A DNA stretch of 64,000 nt from Streptococcus cristatus (GCF_003943515.1 NZ_RJPT01000001.1:88945-152944), one strand, 5' to 3'; positions 48,044 to 56,786 are shown, counted from the stretch's first letter. Numbers and translations: made by a program. Notes: a model not told the origin generated them from the letters alone.

Positions 48044-48073
48044 TTGACCATAGAAAGCCCTGTTTGGTAAAAT
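48044..48073 (+). promoter_or_regulatory. Promoter of the lipoprotein at 48103
   Basis: TTGACC, 18-bp spacer, TAAAAT at 48068-48073, directly after the folC stop. Confidence 0.55.
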
Positions 48074-48102
48074 AGAAGTGGAACAAAGAAAGGAGAAACA
48101 AA

Positions 48103-48600
48103 ATGAAAGTTTCAAAAAAATTAGTTCTTTCAGCCCTTACGGCTATGACCGCTTTTGTATTGGTAGCTTGTGGCAATTCTGGCCAAAATCCATCCAATCA
48201 AGCTGCTCAATCTCAAGCGAGTTCCTCCGTTTCTCAGTCATCTGAGACAGTGTCATCAAATAGCAAGGCAAGTAGCAATACAAACAGTAGCGTAAATACT
48301 AGTAGTTCAGAGGCTTCTACTTCCAGTCAAACGGCTGCTAGTGACTTAGATGGGACTTATAAGGCCACTCATGAAGGTGATGCTTTAACTCTAGAAGTTT
48401 CTGGAAATAAAGGAACCCTGACCAAAGTCGAACACGACGGTGAGCAGGAAATTGAACAGATGCAGATTGATCCAACCAATCAAACCATGATTGTTGGGGA
48501 TGACGTTAAGCGCTATCGCGTAGAGGGCAATCAACTGACTCTGGAAGATTTGTCGCAGGAAAACGATGATGACGACACAATCGTCTTCACCAAGCAATAA
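48103..48600 (+). CDS. Lipoprotein with Ser/Asn-rich linker
   Basis: 165 residues. Signal peptide with lipobox LVACG (Cys23), a low-complexity Ser/Gln/Asn linker (about 24-80) that should lift the domain off the membrane, and a small beta-rich C-terminal domain starting LDGTYKATHEGDALTLEVSG. Its position before cls matches the lipoprotein before cls in pneumococci. Function unknown. Confidence 0.85.
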   Translation: MKVSKKLVLSALTAMTAFVLVACGNSGQNPSNQAAQSQASSSVSQSSETVSSNSKASSNTNSSVNTSSSEASTSSQTAASDLDGTYKATHEGDALTLEVSGNKGTLTKVEHDGEQEIEQMQIDPTNQTMIVGDDVKRYRVEGNQLTLEDLSQENDDDDTIVFTKQ

Positions 48601-48621
48601 TTTTCAAAAAAGGAATATCCT

Positions 48622-48652
48622 AAAAAGGCTGGACAGACGCTCCAGCTTTTTG
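48622..48652 (+). terminator. Terminator of the lipoprotein gene
   Basis: GCTGGA / TCCAGC stem flanked by AAAAAG and TTTTT. Confidence 0.8.
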
Positions 48653-48722
48653 TGTTTGTGAATAACGGAGTCTTGGGGCTTCCTTTAATCTTGGACTAGA
48701 GGCCATTTTCTTTGAAAAAATT

Positions 48723-48751
48723 TTGAAATTGCTGCTAATTATTGTTATACT
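48723..48751 (+). promoter_or_regulatory. Promoter of cls
   Basis: TTGAAA, 17-bp spacer, TATACT. Confidence 0.6.
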
Positions 48752-48781
48752 AGATAAAATGTGAGATGAGGAAGGATTAGG

Positions 48782-50317
48782 ATGAATCTAGGCAAGTTTC
48801 GTTTGCTGATGTCCAAGTATGGTTTCAGCATCATTATCATGTTACTGGAATTATTTCTTGTTTTTGCGGCCTTTTTCTATTTTAATCAGTTGGTGCCTAA
48901 TTGGTTATCAGCCCTTGTCATTGTTTCTTTATATATTGGGACTATCTTGGCGATTGTCAATCGGAATATGCCTCCTGAAAGCAAGGTGACCTGGCTCTTG
49001 TTCGCAGTTGTGCCCGTTTTTGGCTTCTTGCTTTATCTGATGTTTGGGGAGCGACGCCTTTCCAAAAAAGAAATCCAGCAGCTGGAAAAAATGGACTCAA
49101 TGAAGTTTCGAGAGGACAACAGCTATGACCTGCGAGTCGAACTCAAGCAGGAAAATAAATCAGCCTTTGGTATTGTCAAGTCTTTGCTGAGTATGGATCA
49201 CAATGCCGATGTCTACGATGGCACGGCTTCGCAATATTTCCCTCTTGGCGAAGAGATGTTTGAGGCCATGCTGGATGATTTGCGTTCGGCCAAGAAATTC
49301 ATTTTTCTGGAGTTTTATATCATTGATCCAGGTTTGATGTGGAATCGTGTCCTTGAGATTTTGGTAGATAAGGTCCAGCAGGGAGTTGAAGTCAAGCTGC
49401 TCTACGATGATATTGGCTGTATGGCGACCCTTTCGGGAGATTACACGAAAAGACTGCGCAAGATGGGAATTGATGCCCATAAGTTTAACAAAGTGATTCC
49501 GCGGATGACGGTGGCCTATAATAATCGTGACCACCGCAAGATTTTAGTGGTGGATGGGCAAGTCGGCTATACAGGCGGAATTAATCTGGCAGATGAGTAT
49601 ATCAACCATATCGTGCGCTTCGGGCATTGGAAAGATGGCGGTGTCCGTCTGGAAGGGCGAGCAGTAAAGGCTTTGACACGTCTTTTCTTGATGAATTGGT
49701 ACATTAATCGCGGGGAAATTACAGACTTTGACCGTTATCATTTTGATAGCCAGCGAGTGGAAGGCAAAGGGCTTTATATTCCGTATGGTAGTGGCCCCAA
49801 GCCGATTTATAAGGAACAGGTGGGCAAGGCTGTCTACCAGAATATTATCAATCAAGCCATCGATTATGTCTATATCACGACCCCTTATTTGATTATTGAC
49901 TATGATTTGACAGAGGATATCAAAAATGCAGCCATGAGAGGAGTGGATGTTCGCATTGTGACTCCGTTTATTCCTGATAAAAAGCTGATTCAGATCGTCA
50001 CTCGTGGTGCTTATCCAGACTTGCTAGAGGCTGGTGTTAAGATTTACGAGTACACTCCTGGTTTTATCCACAGTAAGAACGTTATTTCAGATGATGAGTT
50101 AGCCGTGGTCGGAACCATTAATTTTGACTACCGTAGTCTGGTGCATCATTATGAAAATGCGGTTCTTATGTATCAGACAGAAACGATTGCGGACATTAAG
50201 CAGGATTTTGAAGATTTGTTTGATGTTTCCAAAGAAATTTCTCTTGAAACCCTCCAGAATAGCTGGTACCAACGTTTATTGAAGGAAATCATGCAATTAT
50301 TTGCTCCGCTACTTTAA
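48782..50317 (+). CDS. cls: Cardiolipin synthase
   Basis: 511 residues. Two N-terminal helices (about 10-32, 38-58) and a PLDNF segment, then two HKD phosphodiesterase motifs: NRDHRKILVVDG near 246 and PGFIHSKNVISDD near 424. It joins two phosphatidylglycerols to cardiolipin at the membrane. GAGGAAG precedes the ATG; repeat copy 2 begins three bases after the stop. Confidence 0.95.
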   Translation: MNLGKFRLLMSKYGFSIIIMLLELFLVFAAFFYFNQLVPNWLSALVIVSLYIGTILAIVNRNMPPESKVTWLLFAVVPVFGFLLYLMFGERRLSKKEIQQLEKMDSMKFREDNSYDLRVELKQENKSAFGIVKSLLSMDHNADVYDGTASQYFPLGEEMFEAMLDDLRSAKKFIFLEFYIIDPGLMWNRVLEILVDKVQQGVEVKLLYDDIGCMATLSGDYTKRLRKMGIDAHKFNKVIPRMTVAYNNRDHRKILVVDGQVGYTGGINLADEYINHIVRFGHWKDGGVRLEGRAVKALTRLFLMNWYINRGEITDFDRYHFDSQRVEGKGLYIPYGSGPKPIYKEQVGKAVYQNIINQAIDYVYITTPYLIIDYDLTEDIKNAAMRGVDVRIVTPFIPDKKLIQIVTRGAYPDLLEAGVKIYEYTPGFIHSKNVISDDELAVVGTINFDYRSLVHHYENAVLMYQTETIADIKQDFEDLFDVSKEISLETLQNSWYQRLLKEIMQLFAPLL

Positions 50318-50320
50318 AGA

Positions 50321-50498
50321 GAGTGGGACAGAAATCGGTAATTCGTTAGAATTCGATTTCGTCGTCCCACCTCCGCACAGTTGAGTAGGGCTGTAAAAGC
50401 TGATGAAATCAGCGTAGTAGAGCCCACTCAACCCCTGCGTCTTGCTTGACAATCCAAAGACAATTGAGAGGCTAGGACTTTTGTCCCAGCCCCTTTTT
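50321..50498 (+). repeat. Three-hairpin dispersed repeat, copy 2
   Basis: Hairpins at 50323-50370 (GTGGGAC/GTCCCAC ends), 50380-50432 (GTTGAGT.../...ACTCAAC) and 50470-50491 (GGCTAGGAC/GTCCCAGCC followed by CCTTTTTT, a usable terminator for cls). Differs from copy 3 by two substitutions in the shared part. Confidence 0.9.
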
Positions 50499-50538
50499 TC
50501 TGTCTTTTGCTGAGACATTAGCTACACATCATGCTTTC

Positions 50539-50567
50539 TTGTGATTACTGTCTTTATTTTACGAATA
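50539..50567 (+). promoter_or_regulatory. SigX (ComX) competence promoter of the ccs4 operon
   Basis: TACGAATA at 50560-50567, a perfect late-competence box, followed by GTAAAT; TTGTGAT at 50539-50545 is exactly 21 bp upstream, as at cinA. No sigma-70 promoter is visible before the first gene. Confidence 0.85.
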
Positions 50568-50603
50568 GTAAATAGAGGACAGAGAATCAAAGGAGGATTA
50601 TAG

Positions 50604-50750
50604 ATGGAAATAGCAAAAATAATTTATCAGCTTTCTTGTCCAGAAGAGCGGCTAGTTTACTTGAAATTCCGCGATTTGGAGCGCTTGGCAAAGAAGAGCC
50701 AGAAAAAGAAAGGGAGCCAAGATAAGGCTGACAGAAAGAGTGTTTTTTGA
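50604..50750 (+). CDS. ccs4: Small competence-induced protein (Ccs4-like)
   Basis: 48 residues, too short for most gene finders: MEIAKIIYQLSCPEERLVYL followed by a Lys-rich tail ending RKSVF. A strong AGGAGG stands 8 nt before the ATG and the SigX promoter 37 bp before. Position between cls and the membrane protein that precedes nrdD matches the pneumococcal competence-induced gene ccs4. The basic tail suggests binding to nucleic acid or membrane; function unknown. Confidence 0.7.
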   Translation: MEIAKIIYQLSCPEERLVYLKFRDLERLAKKSQKKKGSQDKADRKSVF

Positions 50751-50785
50751 TATACTATAGAGTATGGAAATCAAGGAGAACTTTT

Positions 50786-52342
50786 ATGAACGATAGAAAT
50801 CAGCAGGAAAACGTGGAAATTTTAGTATCTATGTCCGCAGAAACCTGGCAAAATACGAGTGAGAGACGGCGGTTAGAGAAAATAATCGAGCCAGTTCCTT
50901 CTTTAAAACTATTTTTTTGGAGCGTTTTGGTCAGTTTGACCAGTGTCATCAACCCTCTACTAACCAACTTATCCACCAATTTGCAATCACAAAATCTATA
51001 TGCTGGCTGGGCCTTGACTCAGGGAGAAGTTGCCTATGCAAATATTTATGGAACCAGCGGTCTTCTCTACTATTTGGTAAGCTGGTTGGGGAATTTATTT
51101 TTGGGTCAGCTATTGTTTTTACTTTTCCAAGTAGTGGCTTTGACCTTGGCAGGAATATATCTCTTCCAGACAATTTCACAAATAACGGTTAGAAGTGGTC
51201 TAGCTCGCCAGATTACAATCCTGTTCTATTTGTTTGTACTGACACTGGGATTTGGCGGAACTTATTCTATTATTTTTGCTTTCCCATTTATCTTTCGGAG
51301 TTTGTACCATCTCGTGAAGTACTTACAAGGGCGTGTCCGCGATGAGTCTTTTATTCGTTTTGGGATGGTTGGAGCCTTGGCTTTTCTAATCGAGCCGGCT
51401 TTTAGCCTGCTTTTTTACTCATTGACGACGCTGTTTTTGCTTCTGTACAATATCGCTGACAAGCGAAAAGCGCGTGGCTTTTATCAATTGCTGGCAGGTC
51501 TATTAGGTTTTTCTTTAGTCTTTTATCCACTGGGCTACTATACAGTTTTGAATGGTTCTTTTGGTGTGGCGATTAGCCAAGTGACTTATGTTCTAGAGGC
51601 TTTTCGTCTCAATAGCAGCTATTTATTAGATCATTTGCTCTATTATGGTTTGCTCTTCCTAGGTTTAGGTTTTGTGACAGCGCTGATGACGGCTTTTGCT
51701 TTCAAAGAAGAGCCAACTGCTGCGCGTGGCATGCGCTTTATTGGGCTGCTAGGCCTCCCTATTAGCTTTGTTGGAGTTTTAGGTCTGCCAGAGAAGGGCG
51801 CTTATCAATTGTTGACAACTCTGCCTTTTGCCCTACTATTACTAGCCTTGTGGCTAGATACAGGTGGAGACAGGGATGGTCATGAAAGACGTCACCGTAA
51901 GCCTACCAAGACTTCTAGCTGGAATCGTTATTTGGGTAAGCAACTCTTTCTACCTTTGCTTGCGATGCTTTACCTCCTAGCTTATCCATTTGTAAATGAG
52001 TATATTCTATCCAGCGGAGTTTCCGCTGAGAGAAATCTGGTAGCCCAACATATCCGTGAAAATAGCACTGCCAAGGATAGCATTTATGCTTGGGACAATA
52101 CAGCTAGCCTCTATAACAAGGCGCAGCGTTTATCGGCTGTTTCTCTACTGAGTCCTTCGCTTTATACAGGAACGGAGGAAAATCGCATTTTATTGCGCAA
52201 CGCTTTAAACGAGGCGAGTCCGAAGTTTATTTTAGTCAATAAAGATGTGAAACTCTTTTCAGATATAAAAAAGAAAATTTCTCAAGATTACGAAGAAGTG
52301 AACCTAAAACTCAATCACTTCAAGCTTTATCAAAGTAAGTAA
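50786..52342 (+). CDS. Polytopic membrane protein, GT-C glycosyltransferase-like, competence operon
   Basis: 518 residues from ATG at 50786 (AAGGAG upstream). A cytoplasmic N-terminus of about 45 residues, ten or so helices (50-430), and a C-terminal outer domain of about 100 residues with HIRENSTAKDSIYAWDN, a segment of the kind found after the helices in GT-C sugar transferases. The acidic loop motif after helix 1 is not clear, so enzyme activity is uncertain. It follows ccs4 and an extended -10 (TGATATACT, 50748-50756), so it may have both SigX and basal transcription. Confidence 0.65.
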   Translation: MNDRNQQENVEILVSMSAETWQNTSERRRLEKIIEPVPSLKLFFWSVLVSLTSVINPLLTNLSTNLQSQNLYAGWALTQGEVAYANIYGTSGLLYYLVSWLGNLFLGQLLFLLFQVVALTLAGIYLFQTISQITVRSGLARQITILFYLFVLTLGFGGTYSIIFAFPFIFRSLYHLVKYLQGRVRDESFIRFGMVGALAFLIEPAFSLLFYSLTTLFLLLYNIADKRKARGFYQLLAGLLGFSLVFYPLGYYTVLNGSFGVAISQVTYVLEAFRLNSSYLLDHLLYYGLLFLGLGFVTALMTAFAFKEEPTAARGMRFIGLLGLPISFVGVLGLPEKGAYQLLTTLPFALLLLALWLDTGGDRDGHERRHRKPTKTSSWNRYLGKQLFLPLLAMLYLLAYPFVNEYILSSGVSAERNLVAQHIRENSTAKDSIYAWDNTASLYNKAQRLSAVSLLSPSLYTGTEENRILLRNALNEASPKFILVNKDVKLFSDIKKKISQDYEEVNLKLNHFKLYQSK

Positions 52343-52345
52343 TCA

Positions 52346-52361
52346 AATCAATATGTTGTGT
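52346..52361. promoter_or_regulatory. NrdR box 1
   Basis: Core CAATATGTTG (52349-52358) fits the NrdR consensus CwAtATaTwG with one change. Confidence 0.7.
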
Positions 52362-52386
52362 GTAAAATAAAAAATTGACATTTTTA

Positions 52387-52402
52387 CCACAACATATTGA
52401 TT
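52387..52402. promoter_or_regulatory. NrdR box 2
   Basis: Core CAACATATTG (52390-52399), 41 bp from box 1 and inverted to it (CAATATGTTG reversed); overlaps the likely -35 of nrdD. Confidence 0.7.
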
Positions 52403-52424
52403 TTTTATTTTGGAGTGATATAAT
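52397..52424 (+). promoter_or_regulatory. Promoter of nrdD
   Basis: TTGATT, 16-bp spacer, TATAAT at 52419-52424 with TGA before it (extended -10). Confidence 0.65.
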
Positions 52425-52463
52425 GTTTGGTAGATGATTAATTGAGAAGAGGAAGTGTTTGTG

Positions 52464-54659
52464 ATGATTTTAAGAGAAGCAAAATTTGATACAGCGCCTA
52501 CCATCTACGTTGAGAAGCGAGACGGCCGGAGAGTAGCTTTTGATGTGACTAAGATCTATAAGGCTATGGTACGAGCGGCTCAGGACCTTGGTCCCATGAT
52601 GCCTATGCTGGAAGCTAAGCTCGAAACCATTACAGACCGTGTTGTGGCAGAAATCAGCAGCCGCTTCGCTAAGTATGTCAAAATCTATGAGATTCAGAAC
52701 ATCGTTGAGCATGAGCTTTTGAATGCCAAGGAATACGCCATTGCGGAGAACTACATCACTTACCGCACCCAACGGGATTTTGAGCGCTCAAAAGCGACTG
52801 ATATCAACTTTACCATTGACAAGCTCCTCAACAAAGATCGTACGGTAGTCAATGAGAATGCTAATAAGGACAGCGATGTTTTCAATACCCAACGGGATTT
52901 GACAGCTGGGATTGTCGGCAAATCCATTGGGCTTAAGATGCTGCCGCCTCATGTGGCTAATGCCCACCAGAAGGGGGACATCCACTACCATGATTTGGAC
53001 TACAGCCCTTATACACCGATGACTAATTGCTGTTTGATTGACTTTGACGGCATGCTGAAAAATGGCTTCAAGATTGGGAATGCAGAAGTAGAGAGTCCCA
53101 AGTCTATCCAGACTGCGACAGCGCAAATCTCACAAATTATTGCCAATGTAGCTTCCAGCCAGTACGGTGGTTGTTCGGCCGATCGGATTGATGAAGTCTT
53201 GGCGCCTTATGCTGAGCTTAATTATCAAAAGCATCTCAAAGATGCGGAGCAATGGGTTTTGCCGGCTAAGCAGGAAGAATACGCCTGGGCGAAGACCAAG
53301 AAGGACATCTACGACGCCATGCAGTCACTGGAGTATGAGATCAATACTCTCTTTACCTCTAATGGTCAGACTCCTTTTACTTCGCTGGGCTTTGGTCTGG
53401 GCACCAGTCGTTTTGAGCGGGAAATTCAAAAGGCCATCCTCAATATCCGTATCAAGGGACTGGGAAGCGAGCACCGCACAGCAATTTTCCCTAAGTTGAT
53501 TTTCACCCTTAAGCGTGGACTCAATCTCGAGCCAGGGACGCCTAACTACGACATCAAAGAACTGGCTCTGGAGTGTGCTACTAAGCGTATGTATCCAGAT
53601 GTCCTTTCCTACGACAAGATTATCGAATTGACTGGATCGTTTAAGGTACCGATGGGCTGCCGTTCGTTCCTACAAGGCTGGAAAGATGAAAATGGTCAGG
53701 AAGTCAATTCCGGCCGTATGAATCTGGGTGTCGTTACTGTCAATCTGCCACGGATTGCGCTTGAATCCGAAGGGGATTTGGATAAATTCTGGGAACTCTT
53801 TAATGAGCGGATGAATATCGCTGAGGACGCTTTGGTCTACCGAGTGGAGCGGACCAAAGAAGCCAGTCCAGCCAATGCACCGATTCTTTATCAGTATGGG
53901 GCTTTTGGCCAACGCTTGGGCAAGTATGATCAGGTAGACCAGCTCTTTACTCACCGTCGTGCAACGGTTTCCCTAGGCTATATCGGTCTGTATGAAGTGG
54001 CAGCAGTCTTTTACGGTGGCGACTGGGAAACTAATCCAGAAGCCAAGGACTTTACGGTTGCCATTGTCAAAGATATGAAGCGTAGAGTGGAAGAATGGTC
54101 AGATCAGTATGACTATCATTTCTCTGTTTACTCGACGCCATCCGAAAGTCTGACTGACCGTTTCTGCCGTTTGGATACAGAGAAGTTTGGCATCGTTCCA
54201 GATATCACTGACAAGGAGTACTACACCAACTCTTTCCACTACGATGTGCGGAAAAATCCAACGCCTTTTGGAAAGCTGGATTTTGAGAAGATTTATCCTG
54301 AAGTGGGTGCTTCAGGCGGCTTTATCCACTACTGTGAATACCCTGTGCTGCAGCAAAATCCCAAGGCTTTGGAAGCTGTCTGGGACTATGCCTATGATCG
54401 GGTTGGCTATCTGGGAACCAATACACCAATTGACCGTTGTTATAAGTGTAACTTTGAGGGAGATTTCACGCCAACCGAGCGGGGCTTCACCTGTCCAAAC
54501 TGTGGCAACAGCGATCCCAAGACGGTCGATGTGGTGAAGCGGACCTGCGGTTACTTAGGAAACCCGCAAGCCCGTCCAATGGTCAATGGCCGCCACAAGG
54601 AAATATCAGCTCGGGTCAAGCATATGAATGGCTCAACTATTAAGTACGAAGGAAATTAA
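52464..54659 (+). CDS. nrdD: Anaerobic ribonucleoside-triphosphate reductase
   Basis: 731 residues from ATG at 52464 (GAGGAAG upstream). N-terminal ATP-cone (TIYVEKRDGRRVAFDVTKIY), central barrel, zinc site CYKCNFEG...CPNC, and the glycyl-radical motif RTCGYLG with the radical Gly near 696. It reduces NTPs to dNTPs without oxygen after activation by NrdG. First gene of nrdD-orf-GNAT-GNAT-nrdG; NrdR control is likely. Confidence 0.97.
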   Translation: MILREAKFDTAPTIYVEKRDGRRVAFDVTKIYKAMVRAAQDLGPMMPMLEAKLETITDRVVAEISSRFAKYVKIYEIQNIVEHELLNAKEYAIAENYITYRTQRDFERSKATDINFTIDKLLNKDRTVVNENANKDSDVFNTQRDLTAGIVGKSIGLKMLPPHVANAHQKGDIHYHDLDYSPYTPMTNCCLIDFDGMLKNGFKIGNAEVESPKSIQTATAQISQIIANVASSQYGGCSADRIDEVLAPYAELNYQKHLKDAEQWVLPAKQEEYAWAKTKKDIYDAMQSLEYEINTLFTSNGQTPFTSLGFGLGTSRFEREIQKAILNIRIKGLGSEHRTAIFPKLIFTLKRGLNLEPGTPNYDIKELALECATKRMYPDVLSYDKIIELTGSFKVPMGCRSFLQGWKDENGQEVNSGRMNLGVVTVNLPRIALESEGDLDKFWELFNERMNIAEDALVYRVERTKEASPANAPILYQYGAFGQRLGKYDQVDQLFTHRRATVSLGYIGLYEVAAVFYGGDWETNPEAKDFTVAIVKDMKRRVEEWSDQYDYHFSVYSTPSESLTDRFCRLDTEKFGIVPDITDKEYYTNSFHYDVRKNPTPFGKLDFEKIYPEVGASGGFIHYCEYPVLQQNPKALEAVWDYAYDRVGYLGTNTPIDRCYKCNFEGDFTPTERGFTCPNCGNSDPKTVDVVKRTCGYLGNPQARPMVNGRHKEISARVKHMNGSTIKYEGN

Positions 54660-54660
54660 G

Positions 54661-54798
54661 ATGGGAAAGTATCAATTGGACGACAAAGGAAAGGCTCAGG
54701 TGCAGCGTTTCCATGAAAAACATTCGCGGGGAGGCAATGGCAAAAAAGAGCGATTGGCCAAACTGCGTCAGCAATTTTTAGAAAAAAACAAGAAATAA
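54661..54798 (+). CDS. Small basic protein of the nrdD operon
   Basis: 45 residues: MGKYQLDDKGKAQVQRFHEK then HSRGGNGKKERLAKLRQQFL and a Lys-rich end. ATG one base after the nrdD stop, with AAGGAA inside the end of nrdD, so it is translationally coupled. A similar small gene occurs at this place in pneumococci. Function unknown; possibly an accessory of the reductase. Confidence 0.7.
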   Translation: MGKYQLDDKGKAQVQRFHEKHSRGGNGKKERLAKLRQQFLEKNKK

Positions 54799-54853
54799 TA
54801 GAAGTCAGAGTGGGGCGCAAGGCGGTCTCACTCTCTTCGTATCAGGAGGCACT

Positions 54854-55351
54854 ATGGAGCTAAGACGACCGAAACTAGAAGACAAGGAAAAGATTTTAGA
54901 GATGCTGGCTGACTTTGAAGCAGCTGGTAGCCGACAGGACGGCTTCTTTGGAGGAGCGGATTTTGTTTATGAGGACTGGCTGGAGACCATTCAGCTAGCT
55001 GAGGCAGGTCTAGGCTTGCCGCAAGGTTTTGTGCCTTACATCCAACTGGTCTCTTTTGCTGCGGATGGTCAGGCTGTGGGCTTTCTCAATCTGCGCTTAC
55101 GGCTCAATGACCATTTGCTCCAAGAAGGCGGGCATATCGGTTATAGTATCCGTCCCTCTGCGCGTGGGAAAGGATTGGCCAAAGAGCAGCTGCGACAAGG
55201 CTTGCAAGTAGCTAAAAGTAAAAATATCAAACGTGCTTTAGTGACTTGTGATTGTGATAATGCTGCCAGTCGAGCAGTGATTCTAGCTAATGGTGGAGTT
55301 TTGGAGGATATTCGAGGCGGGAAAGAGCGCTATTGGATTGATTTAGATTGA
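54854..55351 (+). CDS. GNAT acetyltransferase, tandem copy 1
   Basis: 165 residues. MELRRPKLEDKEKILEMLAD start, LNDHLLQEGGHIGYSIRPSARGKGLAKEQ acetyl-CoA loop (motif A) near 88-116. About half identical by eye to the next gene, and the two lie 9 bp apart, so they are a tandem duplication. AGGAGG-type site upstream. Substrate unknown; the place in an anaerobic reductase operon is conserved in streptococci. Confidence 0.87.
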   Translation: MELRRPKLEDKEKILEMLADFEAAGSRQDGFFGGADFVYEDWLETIQLAEAGLGLPQGFVPYIQLVSFAADGQAVGFLNLRLRLNDHLLQEGGHIGYSIRPSARGKGLAKEQLRQGLQVAKSKNIKRALVTCDCDNAASRAVILANGGVLEDIRGGKERYWIDLD

Positions 55352-55360
55352 GGATAGTTT

Positions 55361-55906
55361 ATGAAGTTACAACGACCAACTTTGGAAGATAAAGACGCAA
55401 TTTTAGAAATGATTGCTGAGTTCGATGCAGCAAAATCCTATATGCACGGTGGCATGGGCTCCACTTGGAAGCGAGCAAAGGATTATGAGGATTGGTTAAA
55501 GATTGTAGAGCAGCAGGAGGATACTGAGAATCTGCCAGCAGGTTGGGTTCCCGCCATTCAATTTTTATCCTTTGATGAGACTGGCTTGCCTCTGGGCTTT
55601 TTAGCCCTGCGCTTGTCCTTGAATGACAAATTATTTGTGGAGGGTGGTCACATTGGCTATTCTATTCGCCCCAGTCAACGCAGAAAAGGCTTGGCTAAGT
55701 TGCAGCTAGAGTTAGGGCTGGCAGAGGCTCGAAAGCAAGGACTAGAACGAGTGCTGATTACCTGCGATGAAGACAACGAAGCCAGTCGCCGCACGATTTT
55801 CTCTGCTGGCGGTGTTTACGAAAATACAATCGACAGAAGTCAGCGTTACTGGATTAATTTGGAGGATGAAGATGAACAATCCCAAACCTCAAGAATGGAA
55901 AAGTGA
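55361..55906 (+). CDS. GNAT acetyltransferase, tandem copy 2
   Basis: 181 residues. MKLQRPTLEDKDAILEMIAE, then GGHIGYSIRPSQRRKGLAKLQ and LITCDEDNEASRRTI, matching copy 1 across its length. The C-terminal 16 residues extend into the start of nrdG (35-bp out-of-frame overlap), so the stop of this gene lies past the nrdG start. Confidence 0.87.
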   Translation: MKLQRPTLEDKDAILEMIAEFDAAKSYMHGGMGSTWKRAKDYEDWLKIVEQQEDTENLPAGWVPAIQFLSFDETGLPLGFLALRLSLNDKLFVEGGHIGYSIRPSQRRKGLAKLQLELGLAEARKQGLERVLITCDEDNEASRRTIFSAGGVYENTIDRSQRYWINLEDEDEQSQTSRMEK

Positions 55907-56471
55907 GGAGCTGAGTAAGGGTCGAATCATTGACTATAAGGCCTTTAACTTTGTGGATGGCGAAGGCGTCCGCAACTCCCTTTATGTCAGTGGCTGTATG
56001 TTTCACTGTGAAGGCTGCTATAATGCAGCAACTTGGTCTTTCAACGCTGGCATTCCTTATACGCAAGAGTTGGAGGAGCAGATTATGAAAGACTTGGCGG
56101 AGCCCTATGTGCAGGGGCTGACTCTCCTAGGCGGCGAGCCTTTTCTCAATACAGGCATTCTCCTGCCCTTGGTCAAGCGGATTCGGCGTGAGCTGCCGGA
56201 CAAGGATATCTGGTCTTGGACGGGCTACACCTGGGAGGAGATGATGCTGGAAACGGAGGATAAGCTGGAGCTGCTGAGTCTGATTGACATCTTGGTGGAT
56301 GGCCGTTTTGATATTACAAAGAAGAACCTCATGCTGCAGTTTCGCGGTTCCTCCAATCAACGCATCATTGATGTGCAGAAGTCCCTTCAGTCAGGCCAAG
56401 TAGTCATCTGGGACAAGCTTAATGATGGGCTCCAGGCCTATGAGCAAGTGGACCGAGATGGGCTGCTGTAA
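55872..56471 (+). CDS. nrdG: Anaerobic ribonucleotide reductase activase
   Basis: 199 residues from ATG at 55872 (GGAGG six bases upstream; an ATG at 55866 is too close to it). Radical-SAM cysteines C42, C46 and C49 in CMFHCEGCYN, then LGGEPFLN (SAM-binding GGE). It generates the glycyl radical on NrdD. Last gene of the operon. Confidence 0.95.
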   Translation: MNNPKPQEWKSEELSKGRIIDYKAFNFVDGEGVRNSLYVSGCMFHCEGCYNAATWSFNAGIPYTQELEEQIMKDLAEPYVQGLTLLGGEPFLNTGILLPLVKRIRRELPDKDIWSWTGYTWEEMMLETEDKLELLSLIDILVDGRFDITKKNLMLQFRGSSNQRIIDVQKSLQSGQVVIWDKLNDGLQAYEQVDRDGLL

Positions 56472-56615
56472 TCGTCTAGATTGGATCAGAATTCCTAGTA
56501 TAAAAATAGGACATTTAGTTCAACTTTGTCTACAATTTTTAAAGATGCTTACTTATGATGCAAGTGGCTCTCAGAGTTCATGAGCCAAGCTCTATTTTCT
56601 TTATCAGAAAAAGGA

Positions 56616-56786
56616 GAGTGGGACAGAAATCGGTAATTCGTTAGAATTCGATTTCGTCGTCCCACCTCCGCACAGTTGAGTAGGGCTGTAAAAGCTGATG
56701 AAATCAGCGTAGTAGAGCCCACTCAACCACTGCGTCTTGCTCGACAATCCAAAGACAATTGAGAGGCTAGGACTTTTGTCCCAGAC
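56616..56786 (+). repeat. Three-hairpin dispersed repeat, copy 3
   Basis: Same order as copy 2 and near-identical, 145 bp after nrdG and just before the polysaccharide-locus promoter. The stretch 56472-56615 before it holds no gene. Confidence 0.9.
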
